Shown here: piece after piece, positions 23,931 through 31,780 of the stretch
Layout: each line of letters begins with the position of its first letter
Position numbering within the stretch: the first letter of the stretch is position 1
Source of the DNA: JAMZMI01 sp039970095
GTDB lineage: Bacteria; Bacteroidota; Bacteroidia; Cytophagales; Cyclobacteriaceae
Direction: 5' to 3'
NCBI GenBank assembly: GCA_039970095.1
Contig: JBDVMP010000005.1
Span: 72,676-136,675, forward strand
Length of the DNA: 64,000 bases
Translations under genes and position numbers: made by a program
The notes under the pieces: model-generated
Databases searched by the model: none
Seen by the model: the letters and a program-made list of their open reading frames with translations, nothing else
What the model was told of the DNA's origin: nothing

Positions 23931-24464
23931 ATGACCACTATACTTCTATCTAAAAAAACGCTGATCATCTCCTTCATCTCGTTGATCATCTCCTTTATGG
24001 TGATGCTCACTTTTGATGGCTACCTCAAAAATGAAGTAGCACCGAATGGCATAGTTTCTTTTGAGCTGGCCCAAGATCTTGACCAGTCAAAAGCCATCAT
24101 AAATTCATGGAATGAACAAAGCAAAACCGCAGCTGGGCTGAGTTTGGGGTTTGACTACCTGTATATGTTTATCTACGGGGGATTTATCTCGCTTCTACTC
24201 CTCCGAGTCAAAAATCACTTTCAGCAGAAGCCATTTCTCCGCAAGACAGCTCGTTTAGCACTCATGGGAGTGTGGGTGGCTGTACTTTTTGATGCTATCG
24301 AAAACTATGCGCTTATCCGATTGATCCTCGGAGATGTACGTGAAGTGTGGCCATCCCTAGCATTCTATTTTGCGTCAGCCAAATTCATTATTCTATTGAT
24401 GGCCGTGGTTTTCTTTTTGATTGCTTTACCAATAGTGATTTTCGGCAGGAGAGGAAAACAATAA
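23931..24464 (+). CDS. Membrane protein of unknown function, four helices
   Basis: A 177-residue membrane protein starting at ATG 23931; the frame opens earlier inside the DUF2306 gene, but that part reads as shadow sequence. Helices are at about residues 10-30 (ISFISLIISFMVMLTF), 70-90 (LYMFIYGGFISLLLL), 105-125 (LALMGVWVAVLFDAIENYAL) and 145-170 (FIILLMAVVFFLIALPIVI). A polar loop follows helix 1, and a conserved-looking DAIENYAL stretch sits in helix 3. I do not recognise a named family with certainty. It ends 1 bp from the convergent helicase gene. Confidence 0.75.
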   Translation: MTTILLSKKTLIISFISLIISFMVMLTFDGYLKNEVAPNGIVSFELAQDLDQSKAIINSWNEQSKTAAGLSLGFDYLYMFIYGGFISLLLLRVKNHFQQKPFLRKTARLALMGVWVAVLFDAIENYALIRLILGDVREVWPSLAFYFASAKFIILLMAVVFFLIALPIVIFGRRGKQ

Positions 24465-24465
24465 A

Positions 24466-25776
24466 TCAAACTACTGTTACCCTGACCTTTTTCTTCTTGA
24501 GTCTCACATTGTTGACTTTAGGGAGCAGCTCCTTGACAGTGTCCCGCTTCACAGCTACAAAAGCACAATCGTTTTTCAGTTCGATCACTCCCAACTCATC
24601 CCTTTCTAACGCTCCCTGTTTGAAAAACAACCCGGCAATATCTCCTTTAGATATCTTGTCTTTTCTGCCTCCCGATATAAAAAGTGTATTCCATTCAGAT
24701 CGTTTTGGCAGTGCCGATTTTCTCAGCTTCTCTTCTGGTAGGTTTCCAATAAAATCTGGCAAAGGTTCTTTTTCATATTGCAACACATAGGCTGTACCAT
24801 CCGCATTCATTCGTGCTGTACGTCCATTTCTATGAGTAAACTCCTCACTCTTCAGTGGCAGATGGTAATGGACAATAAATTTGATCTCAGGCACGTCAAT
24901 ACCTCGTGCTGCCAAATCTGTAGCAAGCAATATTTTGTGAGTCCCGTTCCTAAACTTGATCAACGCTCGTTCACGATCCACCTGCTCCATACCCCCGAAA
25001 AACGTGCCATGAGAAATTCGCTCATCCGTCAGGCGATCACTTACGCGCTGAATGGAGTCTTTGAAATTGCAGAAAATGATCCCGTCCTGATCCCCAATAT
25101 GCGCTATCAAATCAATCAGCGTGTCCAGCTTATCCTTAGATGGAGAGATTACAGTCTTGATCTTGAGCTGGTTGGTTTTTTCCTCCAGATAATCAACCAC
25201 CATTGGCTTTCTCAGACCTACAAACTGTGGAATCTCCACTCCTTGTGTAGCAGATGTCAACACCTTTTTTTGCACCTTGGGCAGCAAGGTCAATATCTCT
25301 TTCATTTCATCCTCAAAACCAACTTCCAGAGATTTATCAAACTCATCCAGAACCAGTGTCTGAATATACTGTGTATCAAAAGCCGATCTTCTCAAATGGT
25401 CCGCCACCCGACCAGGTGTACCAATCAGCACGGCCGGCCGATGCTTGATCTCCAGCCTGTCTTTCGAACTTGATCGTCCACCATATACAGCATTCACCTT
25501 AAATCCCGTGCCCATTTCACGCATCACCTGCTCAATCTGAATTGCCAACTCTCGTGACGGAACAATGACCACTATTTGAATTTCCTCGCAGGCTTTGTCC
25601 AATTGGTTGATTAGTGGTAGTAAAAAGGCCAGCGTCTTACCCGTACCTGTGGGAGAGAGCAATATGACTTCCTGAGCAGATTCTATGGCAAGTTGAGCCT
25701 CCTGCTGCATGGCATTCAGTTCTGCTATTCCGAGTTTAGCCAATATGGCCTCCTGACTTTTGATTGATTTGGACAT
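24466..25776 (-). CDS. DEAD-box RNA helicase, DbpA-like
   Basis: An ATP-dependent RNA helicase of about 436 residues. Motifs in order: Q-motif region with NAMQQEAQLAI, motif I SPTGTGKT, Ia PSRELAIQ, Ib TPGRV, motif II DEFD (in place of DEAD), III SAT, IV IIFCNF, V ATDLAARGIDVP and VI HRNGRTAR. The C-terminal 75 residues (SEWNTLFISGGRKDKISKGD onward) match the DbpA RNA-binding domain, which targets the enzyme to 23S rRNA during large-subunit assembly. The start at 25776 (MSKSIKSQEA) is supported by a -7 element that covers the longer alternative start at 25794. Confidence 0.92.
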   Translation of the reverse strand: MSKSIKSQEAILAKLGIAELNAMQQEAQLAIESAQEVILLSPTGTGKTLAFLLPLINQLDKACEEIQIVVIVPSRELAIQIEQVMREMGTGFKVNAVYGGRSSSKDRLEIKHRPAVLIGTPGRVADHLRRSAFDTQYIQTLVLDEFDKSLEVGFEDEMKEILTLLPKVQKKVLTSATQGVEIPQFVGLRKPMVVDYLEEKTNQLKIKTVISPSKDKLDTLIDLIAHIGDQDGIIFCNFKDSIQRVSDRLTDERISHGTFFGGMEQVDRERALIKFRNGTHKILLATDLAARGIDVPEIKFIVHYHLPLKSEEFTHRNGRTARMNADGTAYVLQYEKEPLPDFIGNLPEEKLRKSALPKRSEWNTLFISGGRKDKISKGDIAGLFFKQGALERDELGVIELKNDCAFVAVKRDTVKELLPKVNNVRLKKKKVRVTVV

Positions 25777-25780
25777 GCGG

Positions 25781-25788
25781 CAAAGGTA
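25781..25788 (-). promoter_or_regulatory. Probable helicase promoter giving a leaderless mRNA (-7 element TACCTTTG)
   Basis: The minus strand reads TACCTTTG, a full TAnnTTTG match, only 4 bp from the ATG at 25776. Transcription would start at or next to the A of the start codon. Confidence 0.5.
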
Positions 25789-25944
25789 GGGCATTGATCG
25801 ACCTAACTTTCACTTATCACTTGGTTATCTGATGATTACACAAAAGAACATATATACTGGCTTTGGAAGGGCGCAAATATCTTATCCGGTCATTTCGGCA
25901 TGCTTATCACAAAGTCCCATTAATTTAGTCTTACTGAGAACATC

Positions 25945-27429
25945 ATGAACCTATACGTGTTTTTCATTTCCGCCTTTACTGCCAGCAAATGTGGCATCAA
26001 GCCTAAAAGGATTGCAGGTATTCTGTTTCTCCTACTATCGGCGTGGTGCAGCCAGGCGCAGGTTACCGTGGTGTTGGAGTCCTTGCCTGCGGGCACTTCC
26101 GGGGCAGATACCATTTATCTCACAGGTAGCTTTAACGACTGGAATGTAAAGGATCCAAATTTCATGCTTTCCCGGCAGCTCGATGGCAAATTCGCCTTTC
26201 AGTTTCCTTCCGACCTCCTACCGCTGGAATATAAATTTACACGTGGCAGCTGGATGAAGGTAGAAACCACAGAGCAAAATGAGTTTCGATCAAACCGCCT
26301 GCTCAGTGCGGACCAAAATGGCGAAACCATTTATGTAAACATCGCCAACTGGCAGGATTCGGGCGGGGCTCGCTCCATCCAGCTGATTACCTTCTATTAT
26401 TTCGCCGTAGGTTTCCTTGGACTCATTCTCATCTTTTTCATCTATCGCACCAAAAAAGCCGATCCCATAAAACTCCGTGCTTTCAGCCTGATGAATATGT
26501 TCCTGATTTTGATCTTTACTGGCGCAGTAGTATTTCATCTGGCCAATATCATTTGGCTGGCTTATATGGAAATGATCTTTCAGGTACTGCTCTTCGCATG
26601 GGGGCCATTACTTTTTATCTTTATTCAGTCTTTCAATGGCGAGCCTCTTCGCAGGTCTGCCCTGACGCTGTTTATTCCCATGCTGGCAATGGCAACTCTT
26701 GCCATTTTAGAAATCAACAATTCCGCCCTCGTCTCCTTCATGAATCACCGCTGGAAAGGTTTGCCCGCTGGCAATGTTGTCATACTCATTAGCGCCATGA
26801 CCCACGTAGGTATCTATTTATTTCTGGCACTCAGAAAAGCCCGCTTGTTTCCCTCAACCCTCCGCCTCGTAACCAACCTCTTTATTCGGCTATTCGTTCG
26901 ACTATCGGTGGCCACATGGATGATGCTGAATCTAAGCCTGATTGGCTTCATCATGCGCTGGCCTTCCATAATCACCGGAACATACGATCTTGTGTTCATT
27001 CCCTTCTCGGGACTCATGATCCTGGAAATGTACTACCTGTGGAAATTCCCGGAAATCCTGTTTGAGCGGCCGCACCCCATGCAACCTATGCCCCGTGACA
27101 TTCAGCAAAAACTCGATCAGTGCATGAAACATGATCAAGTGTTTAAAAATCCCGATTTGACTATTGCCGACCTGTCAGAAATACTGGGCGTGAAACAGCA
27201 TGTGCTCAGCCGTATGCTCAATGAAAGCTATGGAAAAAACTTTCGTGATTACATAAACACCCACCGGGTAGAGGCTTTTATAGAACTAGCCGAGGCAGGA
27301 GGTCTGGAAAAGTTTACATTTCTGGCACTGGCACATGAGGTGGGCTTCAACTCTAAGTCCACTTTTAATCTGGCCTTCAAAAAGTGTACTAATCAGAGCC
27401 CACGGGAGTTTTTCAAGCTGAACAAGTAA
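25945..27429 (+). CDS. Membrane regulator: starch-binding-like sensor domain, seven membrane helices, AraC DNA-binding domain
   Basis: A 494-residue one-component regulator. Residues 24-38 are a signal segment (IAGILFLLLSAWCSQA). Residues about 39-135 form a glycogen/starch-binding-like E-set domain (CBM20/48 type), recognisable by DTIYLTGSFNDWNVKDPNF, LPLEYKFTRGSWMKVE and ETIYVNIANW; it should lie in the periplasm. Seven hydrophobic helices follow (about 148-370), then an AraC-type double helix-turn-helix (about 385-494) with DLTIADLSEILGVKQHVLSR and LAHEVGFNSKSTFNLAFKK. The next gene, 155 bp on and on the same strand, is an alpha-amylase, so this protein very likely senses starch or maltodextrins outside and regulates that gene. 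The sensing role is inferred. Confidence 0.88.
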   Translation: MNLYVFFISAFTASKCGIKPKRIAGILFLLLSAWCSQAQVTVVLESLPAGTSGADTIYLTGSFNDWNVKDPNFMLSRQLDGKFAFQFPSDLLPLEYKFTRGSWMKVETTEQNEFRSNRLLSADQNGETIYVNIANWQDSGGARSIQLITFYYFAVGFLGLILIFFIYRTKKADPIKLRAFSLMNMFLILIFTGAVVFHLANIIWLAYMEMIFQVLLFAWGPLLFIFIQSFNGEPLRRSALTLFIPMLAMATLAILEINNSALVSFMNHRWKGLPAGNVVILISAMTHVGIYLFLALRKARLFPSTLRLVTNLFIRLFVRLSVATWMMLNLSLIGFIMRWPSIITGTYDLVFIPFSGLMILEMYYLWKFPEILFERPHPMQPMPRDIQQKLDQCMKHDQVFKNPDLTIADLSEILGVKQHVLSRMLNESYGKNFRDYINTHRVEAFIELAEAGGLEKFTFLALAHEVGFNSKSTFNLAFKKCTNQSPREFFKLNK

Positions 27430-27455
27430 AAACTCCACTTTACGAATTCCGCATT

Positions 27456-27469
27456 TGAAAACGTTTTCA
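27456..27469. promoter_or_regulatory. 14-bp palindromic candidate operator upstream of the amylase gene
   Basis: TGAAAACGTTTTCA is a perfect palindrome between the AraC-type regulator and amylase genes, 114 bp before the amylase ATG. The CG-centred form is typical of LacI-family sites, while AraC proteins usually use direct repeats, so it may bind a different regulator. Confidence 0.5.
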
Positions 27470-27583
27470 GCTGATCGTATTTGACCGATTTTCAAAAATA
27501 GGACGTTTTTATGCGACGTTTCAGGGAATTTCGAACTGCCGCTTAACAAGCAATTCTAACAACTCACATTAACTTTTTAAGAC

Positions 27584-29920
27584 ATGAAAAAAAATCTAGC
27601 TATTGTTTTATCACTGATTGCACTTACATTATTTCCATTTGATGGAAATGCTCAAAATGATGTCATGATGCAGGCATTTTACTGGGACGTGCCAGTAGAT
27701 GACCAAAACCTAAATGGCACCTGGTGGGACAACCTGAAGAATAAATCAACTACTCTAAAAGATGCTAATATCACAGGTATTTGGGTACCCTCACCTGCCA
27801 AAGGAAATTTTGGAATATGGGACATGGGGTATGGAATCTTCGATCACTACGATCTGGGTAACTACAATCAAAAAGGAACCACTGAGACACGTTTCGGATC
27901 ACGTGCCGAACTGGAATCTATGATTAGCACCATGCACACCAATGGCATAGAAGTTTATGCGGATATTGTACTCAACCATCTTTACACCAACTCAGACGAA
28001 GATGAGAACAACCCTGCAGTAAAGCAGTACGTCTTCGATGAGGCCTACAGAAGCGGGCAGCAATATTCTCCATATCCAACGAACGAAATAGTCTGGGTTA
28101 TCAAAAATGCTGCTCCAGGCGATTATTACATTCAAGTAGCCGGATATCACTTGGCAAGCACCGCCAAAGTTGAGCGCGGCTATGATCTCGAGATTGATTA
28201 CTCTGGCTCAGGGTTCAGCGGTACTTATTCGTGGGAATCTGAACCTAACAATGGTGGCGGAAACTTTGATGTGTTCCCTGCATCTGGTGAAACGGTAAGG
28301 GGTCACATAGAAGTGGGTGATGTAGATGAGTATAAAGTAACCGTATCATCTACAACAGATGTGTTGATCAAACTAACAGCCAAGCGTGAGATCGCAAGCC
28401 CATGGGAGTGGGCCTGGGCAGACCAGACAAATGGCTACTACCCTAAAGCTATTTGGTACAACAGCTCCAACATTGCGACCACCACACAACTGGAAGCACA
28501 TACCAATACGGGCGTTTCTTACGTAACGCACACAGGAACGGGTGAGCCGAACTATACCTGGAGCTATACCGATTTTCACCCTGTAGATGCCAGCGACTGG
28601 CTAGGGTACCCTGGCTCAGATGAGATCATCACCAATACCAAGTTCTTCGGAAATGACTTTAACACATTCAATAGCACAGTAGAATCACGTTTCCAGGACT
28701 GGGGTGAGTGGCTGGTTGATGAAATTGAATTTGATGGATTCCGAATGGACTTTGTACGTGGATTTCAGGAGGAATATGTTGCCGACTGGGTCAATAACCT
28801 ACCATTGAAAAATGGTAGCCAGAGATTTGTTGTGGGCGAATACTGGGGCTCAGACAGTCGTATCAAAAGCTGGGTCAATGAGGTAGCCTCGCATGGCGCT
28901 GATGTAGATGGATTCGATTTTCCACTCAAATCTTCACTCACAGGAATGTGCAATGGTTACGGTAGCGGATATGATATGCGCTGGCTCAACAACGCTGGCA
29001 TGGTAAGAAACACTGGCGGAAACAGCCTGCCAGGCACCTCTGTAGTGACCTGGTTGGAAAACCACGATACTGGAAAAGAGCACGACAAATGGATCACTAA
29101 GGACTGGAAAATGGGGTATGCCTATATCCTTACCCATGAGGGCAGGCCTTGTGTTTTCTACAATCACTTTTTCGGCGATACTATGATAGACAGCCACAAC
29201 AGCTCATATACAGTAACACCGGACGCTGACCTGGACATAGACATAGAAAAACTAGCTTTTGTAAGAAAGACGTACCTCGGAGGATCACTGGAAGTACTCA
29301 GCGACGTGGGCAACCCGTACCCATCAGGAGATGCTTACAATGTGTATGTGGCTCGCCGTGCTGGAAATGGCACCAAGAGTGGCGCTATTGTGGTAATCAA
29401 CAACCATGACAGCAGCACCAAAGGGCTTTGGGTTGATGCTACACCCTCCGGATGGACAGATTGGAGCAACACTACACTCGTGAATGCATTTGATGGCACC
29501 ACTACCACTCAAGTGTATTCGGATGGTCGTGTGTATGTGGAAGCCCCATCAAGAGGTTATGCCGTTTACGTAAAGCAAAGCGAATATGTAGCCTATAGTG
29601 GGAATGGTTCTAGAGTAGGAATGGTCGAAGAATTGATCGACCCTGTGCAAGCGCAAATAGAAGAGTTTGCGGTAGCAAACTTGTACCCAAACCCTGTTCT
29701 AAACGGACAAGTAGCTTTGAACCTTGAAATTCCTACAGCCGATCAAGTTGTTGTAAACATCTTCGATGTGCAGGGCAAACACTACTTTGCCGAAAGGCAA
29801 ATGCTGCAATCTGGCAGACAGGAAATGAAACTGAACGTATCAGATCTGGCGCCCGGATATTACGTCACTAAAGTAAGTTTTGGCATGGAAACCAAAACCA
29901 TCTCACTGCTCGTTAGATAA
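27584..29920 (+). CDS. Secreted GH13 alpha-amylase with T9SS sorting domain
   Basis: Endo-hydrolyses alpha-1,4 bonds of starch or glycogen outside the cell. The 778-residue protein has a signal peptide (1-24), a GH13 barrel from MMQAFYWDVP onward, and a large insertion in the B domain (about residues 165-330). That insertion includes a PPC-like beta-sandwich stretch (GDVDEYKVTVSSTTDVLIKL). The catalytic triad is present: nucleophile Asp389 in GFRMDFVRG, acid/base Glu419 in VGEYWG and Asp495 in ENHDTG. The C-terminal 75 residues (NLYPNPVLNGQV to TKTISLLVR) are a type A T9SS signal, so the enzyme is secreted and probably fixed to the surface. It is likely controlled by the 7TM-AraC protein next to it. 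Confidence 0.95.
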   Translation: MKKNLAIVLSLIALTLFPFDGNAQNDVMMQAFYWDVPVDDQNLNGTWWDNLKNKSTTLKDANITGIWVPSPAKGNFGIWDMGYGIFDHYDLGNYNQKGTTETRFGSRAELESMISTMHTNGIEVYADIVLNHLYTNSDEDENNPAVKQYVFDEAYRSGQQYSPYPTNEIVWVIKNAAPGDYYIQVAGYHLASTAKVERGYDLEIDYSGSGFSGTYSWESEPNNGGGNFDVFPASGETVRGHIEVGDVDEYKVTVSSTTDVLIKLTAKREIASPWEWAWADQTNGYYPKAIWYNSSNIATTTQLEAHTNTGVSYVTHTGTGEPNYTWSYTDFHPVDASDWLGYPGSDEIITNTKFFGNDFNTFNSTVESRFQDWGEWLVDEIEFDGFRMDFVRGFQEEYVADWVNNLPLKNGSQRFVVGEYWGSDSRIKSWVNEVASHGADVDGFDFPLKSSLTGMCNGYGSGYDMRWLNNAGMVRNTGGNSLPGTSVVTWLENHDTGKEHDKWITKDWKMGYAYILTHEGRPCVFYNHFFGDTMIDSHNSSYTVTPDADLDIDIEKLAFVRKTYLGGSLEVLSDVGNPYPSGDAYNVYVARRAGNGTKSGAIVVINNHDSSTKGLWVDATPSGWTDWSNTTLVNAFDGTTTTQVYSDGRVYVEAPSRGYAVYVKQSEYVAYSGNGSRVGMVEELIDPVQAQIEEFAVANLYPNPVLNGQVALNLEIPTADQVVVNIFDVQGKHYFAERQMLQSGRQEMKLNVSDLAPGYYVTKVSFGMETKTISLLVR

Positions 29921-29944
29921 CGTTGTGGTAATTTCTCAACAACC

Positions 29945-29978
29945 AATAACCCTTGTCTCTGGCAAGGGTTATTTTTTT
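29945..29978 (+). terminator. Rho-independent terminator of the amylase gene
   Basis: An 11-bp stem (AATAACCCTTG with CAAGGGTTATT), 7-nt loop, then T5 or more. Confidence 0.88.
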
Positions 29979-30051
29979 GGATAACCCTCTATTTAAATGG
30001 AAATGAAGGACTTCCCATTCAACCAGTCAGACGTTCTCAGCTTACAAACTC

Positions 30052-30864
30052 TTACTGATTCACCCAGCCTAGCAACTCCTTTTTCTTATACCGGCTTATG
30101 GGCACTTCCGAATAACCACCAGCCCTTTTCACTACGACTCTGGCTTTTCTGTTGTGATCATTGAGAACTTCGCTTACCGCCTCGCGGCTCAGTAAGGTTT
30201 TTCTGTTTGCACGATAAAAAATCTGAGAAGGCAACAATGCCTGCACTTGATCCAAAGTTTGAAACTGTGTCCGTAGTTTGTTCGAATTTTGCTGGTGGAT
30301 GCAGACTATGCCCTCCTCGAGTTCTACCATTAGAATGTCCGAGACATCAACCCTCAACTGCCGATTCCCCATTGGTATGGTGAGTTTTTCTGACTGATAT
30401 TTCTTATTGTCCATTTCATGTCCCGAGCGATATAGCGTATAAAGGACGAAAAGTAAATTTTCAATAATCACAATAGCCAATGTCACAAATAAGTAGGCAG
30501 AAAAATTGAGCCAACCGACCGGAACACCGAAGGCAAGTATATAAAGCACCGAGTAAACCAAAATGGCAACAAGCACATTGACGAGCAAAAACCTATAGAT
30601 GCTCGCCCAACCAATACCGTTTTTGAAAATCGGATAGCGGATAAACCACGTCACTATCCAGGAGGCTGAGCAGATGACAACACCAAATAGTGCAACGCTC
30701 AAAAATGCACTTCCCGGAAATTCATAGCCCAGACTAAAAGGCATTTTGCCGTATCTCAGGTGAGCATTTGTTACGGCCAGCACGAATATCACCCCATAGC
30801 GGATGGATGCTGTTTTCCAGCTAAAATTGAATACCGACCAATCAGTACCTCGAATATTTTCCAT
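30052..30864 (-). CDS. Membrane-bound LytTR-type transcriptional regulator
   Basis: A 270-residue protein with four membrane helices in the first 145 residues (YGVIFVLAVTNA, AFLSVALFGVVICSASWIV, LLVNVLVAILVYSVLYILAF and FVTLAIVIIENLLFVLYTLY), then a LytTR DNA-binding domain (about 165-270). That domain is recognised by RVDVSDILMVELEEGIVCIH, LRTQFQTLDQVQALLPSQIF, YRANRKTLLSREAVSEV and the final ISRYKKKELLGWV. It lacks a response-regulator receiver domain, so any signal must come through the membrane part. It is divergent from the DinB gene, which may be its target, but there is no proof. Confidence 0.88.
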   Translation of the reverse strand: MENIRGTDWSVFNFSWKTASIRYGVIFVLAVTNAHLRYGKMPFSLGYEFPGSAFLSVALFGVVICSASWIVTWFIRYPIFKNGIGWASIYRFLLVNVLVAILVYSVLYILAFGVPVGWLNFSAYLFVTLAIVIIENLLFVLYTLYRSGHEMDNKKYQSEKLTIPMGNRQLRVDVSDILMVELEEGIVCIHQQNSNKLRTQFQTLDQVQALLPSQIFYRANRKTLLSREAVSEVLNDHNRKARVVVKRAGGYSEVPISRYKKKELLGWVNQ

Positions 30865-31040
30865 TTAATCTCCTATTTACCCATGTAAAAACGGGGTGGT
30901 CATTGTTAAGGTTTGCGTTTTACACGATCGGAACATGTGCCATTCAAATACTTATTTGTACTGTTCAACTATTTCCTCCTCCGATTCTCCATCCCTCAAG
31001 GCTAATTATCGTCTTCTCTTTCAAACTAAAATTTTTAAAT

Positions 31041-31628
31041 ATGAAAAAACCAATCTTTACTTTTCTACTCATGGCCACAGCGGTACTGGGATTTGCCCAA
31101 AAAGGAACCATTGGAGATTATGAGCGAGAGCTCTTGCTGAACAATTGGAGCTATGCAACTACACAACTCAAATCCACACTGGAAGGCATAACTGACGCTG
31201 AATGGACTCAAAAACCGACCGACGGAGGTTGGTCTGCGGCAGAGTGCATGGAGCATATCGTCATATCTATGCCAAGACAGGTATCTCAACTCAAAATGAC
31301 GCTTGATGGCACAGCGGACAACAGTAAAAATCTGATAGCAAATGATGGTTATGTGCTTATGAAAATTTTGGATAGGGGGAAAAAATTTAAGACTCCTCTA
31401 CCACCTGAAATGGGCAACCTCTCACCTGAAAGTATGCTGAAGACCTATAATGAAACAGGCCAGGAGTTTTTGAAAATACTTATGGATGAGAAAGCCCAAT
31501 TTCGAAATCATTTTGGCAAAGCTCCATTTGGCGAGGTGGATGCCTATCAGCTCATGATATTGATTCCCGGGCACGTATTGAGACACCTCAACCAGATAGA
31601 AGAGATACTTGGTGATATAAGAGCATAA
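31041..31628 (+). CDS. DinB-family protein with signal peptide
   Basis: A 195-residue protein starting at ATG 31041. The N-terminus MKKPIFTFLLMATAVLGFAQ is a signal peptide, unlike most DinB proteins, which are cytosolic. The mature part is a four-helix bundle of the DinB/YfiT type with the three metal-binding histidines in place: ECMEHIVIS after helix 2, and the pair in IPGHVLRHLNQIEEIL near the end. Members may act as metal-dependent thiol transferases, but the reaction here is not known. The longer frame back to 30903 carries no coding features. It converges on the symporter gene through a region with an inverted repeat. Confidence 0.85.
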   Translation: MKKPIFTFLLMATAVLGFAQKGTIGDYERELLLNNWSYATTQLKSTLEGITDAEWTQKPTDGGWSAAECMEHIVISMPRQVSQLKMTLDGTADNSKNLIANDGYVLMKILDRGKKFKTPLPPEMGNLSPESMLKTYNETGQEFLKILMDEKAQFRNHFGKAPFGEVDAYQLMILIPGHVLRHLNQIEEILGDIRA

Positions 31629-31632
31629 AAAC

Positions 31633-31759
31633 AAGATGCTAAAATGTGTTTTAGAATTGGCCGCCTAATTTATTGTCGCCGGCGATAAGTTTATTTCAAA
31701 ACACCTTTCGACAGGCTCTCCGTGATAGTCGATTAAGGCCGATTACATTTTAGCATCTT
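31633..31759. repeat. 127-bp segment bounded by 15-bp inverted repeats
   Basis: AAGATGCTAAAATGT (31633-31647) is repeated in perfect inverted form at 31745-31759, with about 97 bp between. The inside holds TTTCGACAGGCTCTCC, which resembles dispersed repeats seen in other Bacteroidota genomes. It fills the gap between converging genes and could be a small MITE-like element or a long-range hairpin that acts as a terminator. Confidence 0.55.
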
Positions 31760-31780
31760 TATTTTTTCATCTACAGAAAA

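Noticed and set aside
24347..25473. Plus-strand frames opposite the DEAD-box helicase
   Set aside because: The minus strand carries all helicase motifs in order; the plus-strand frames have none.
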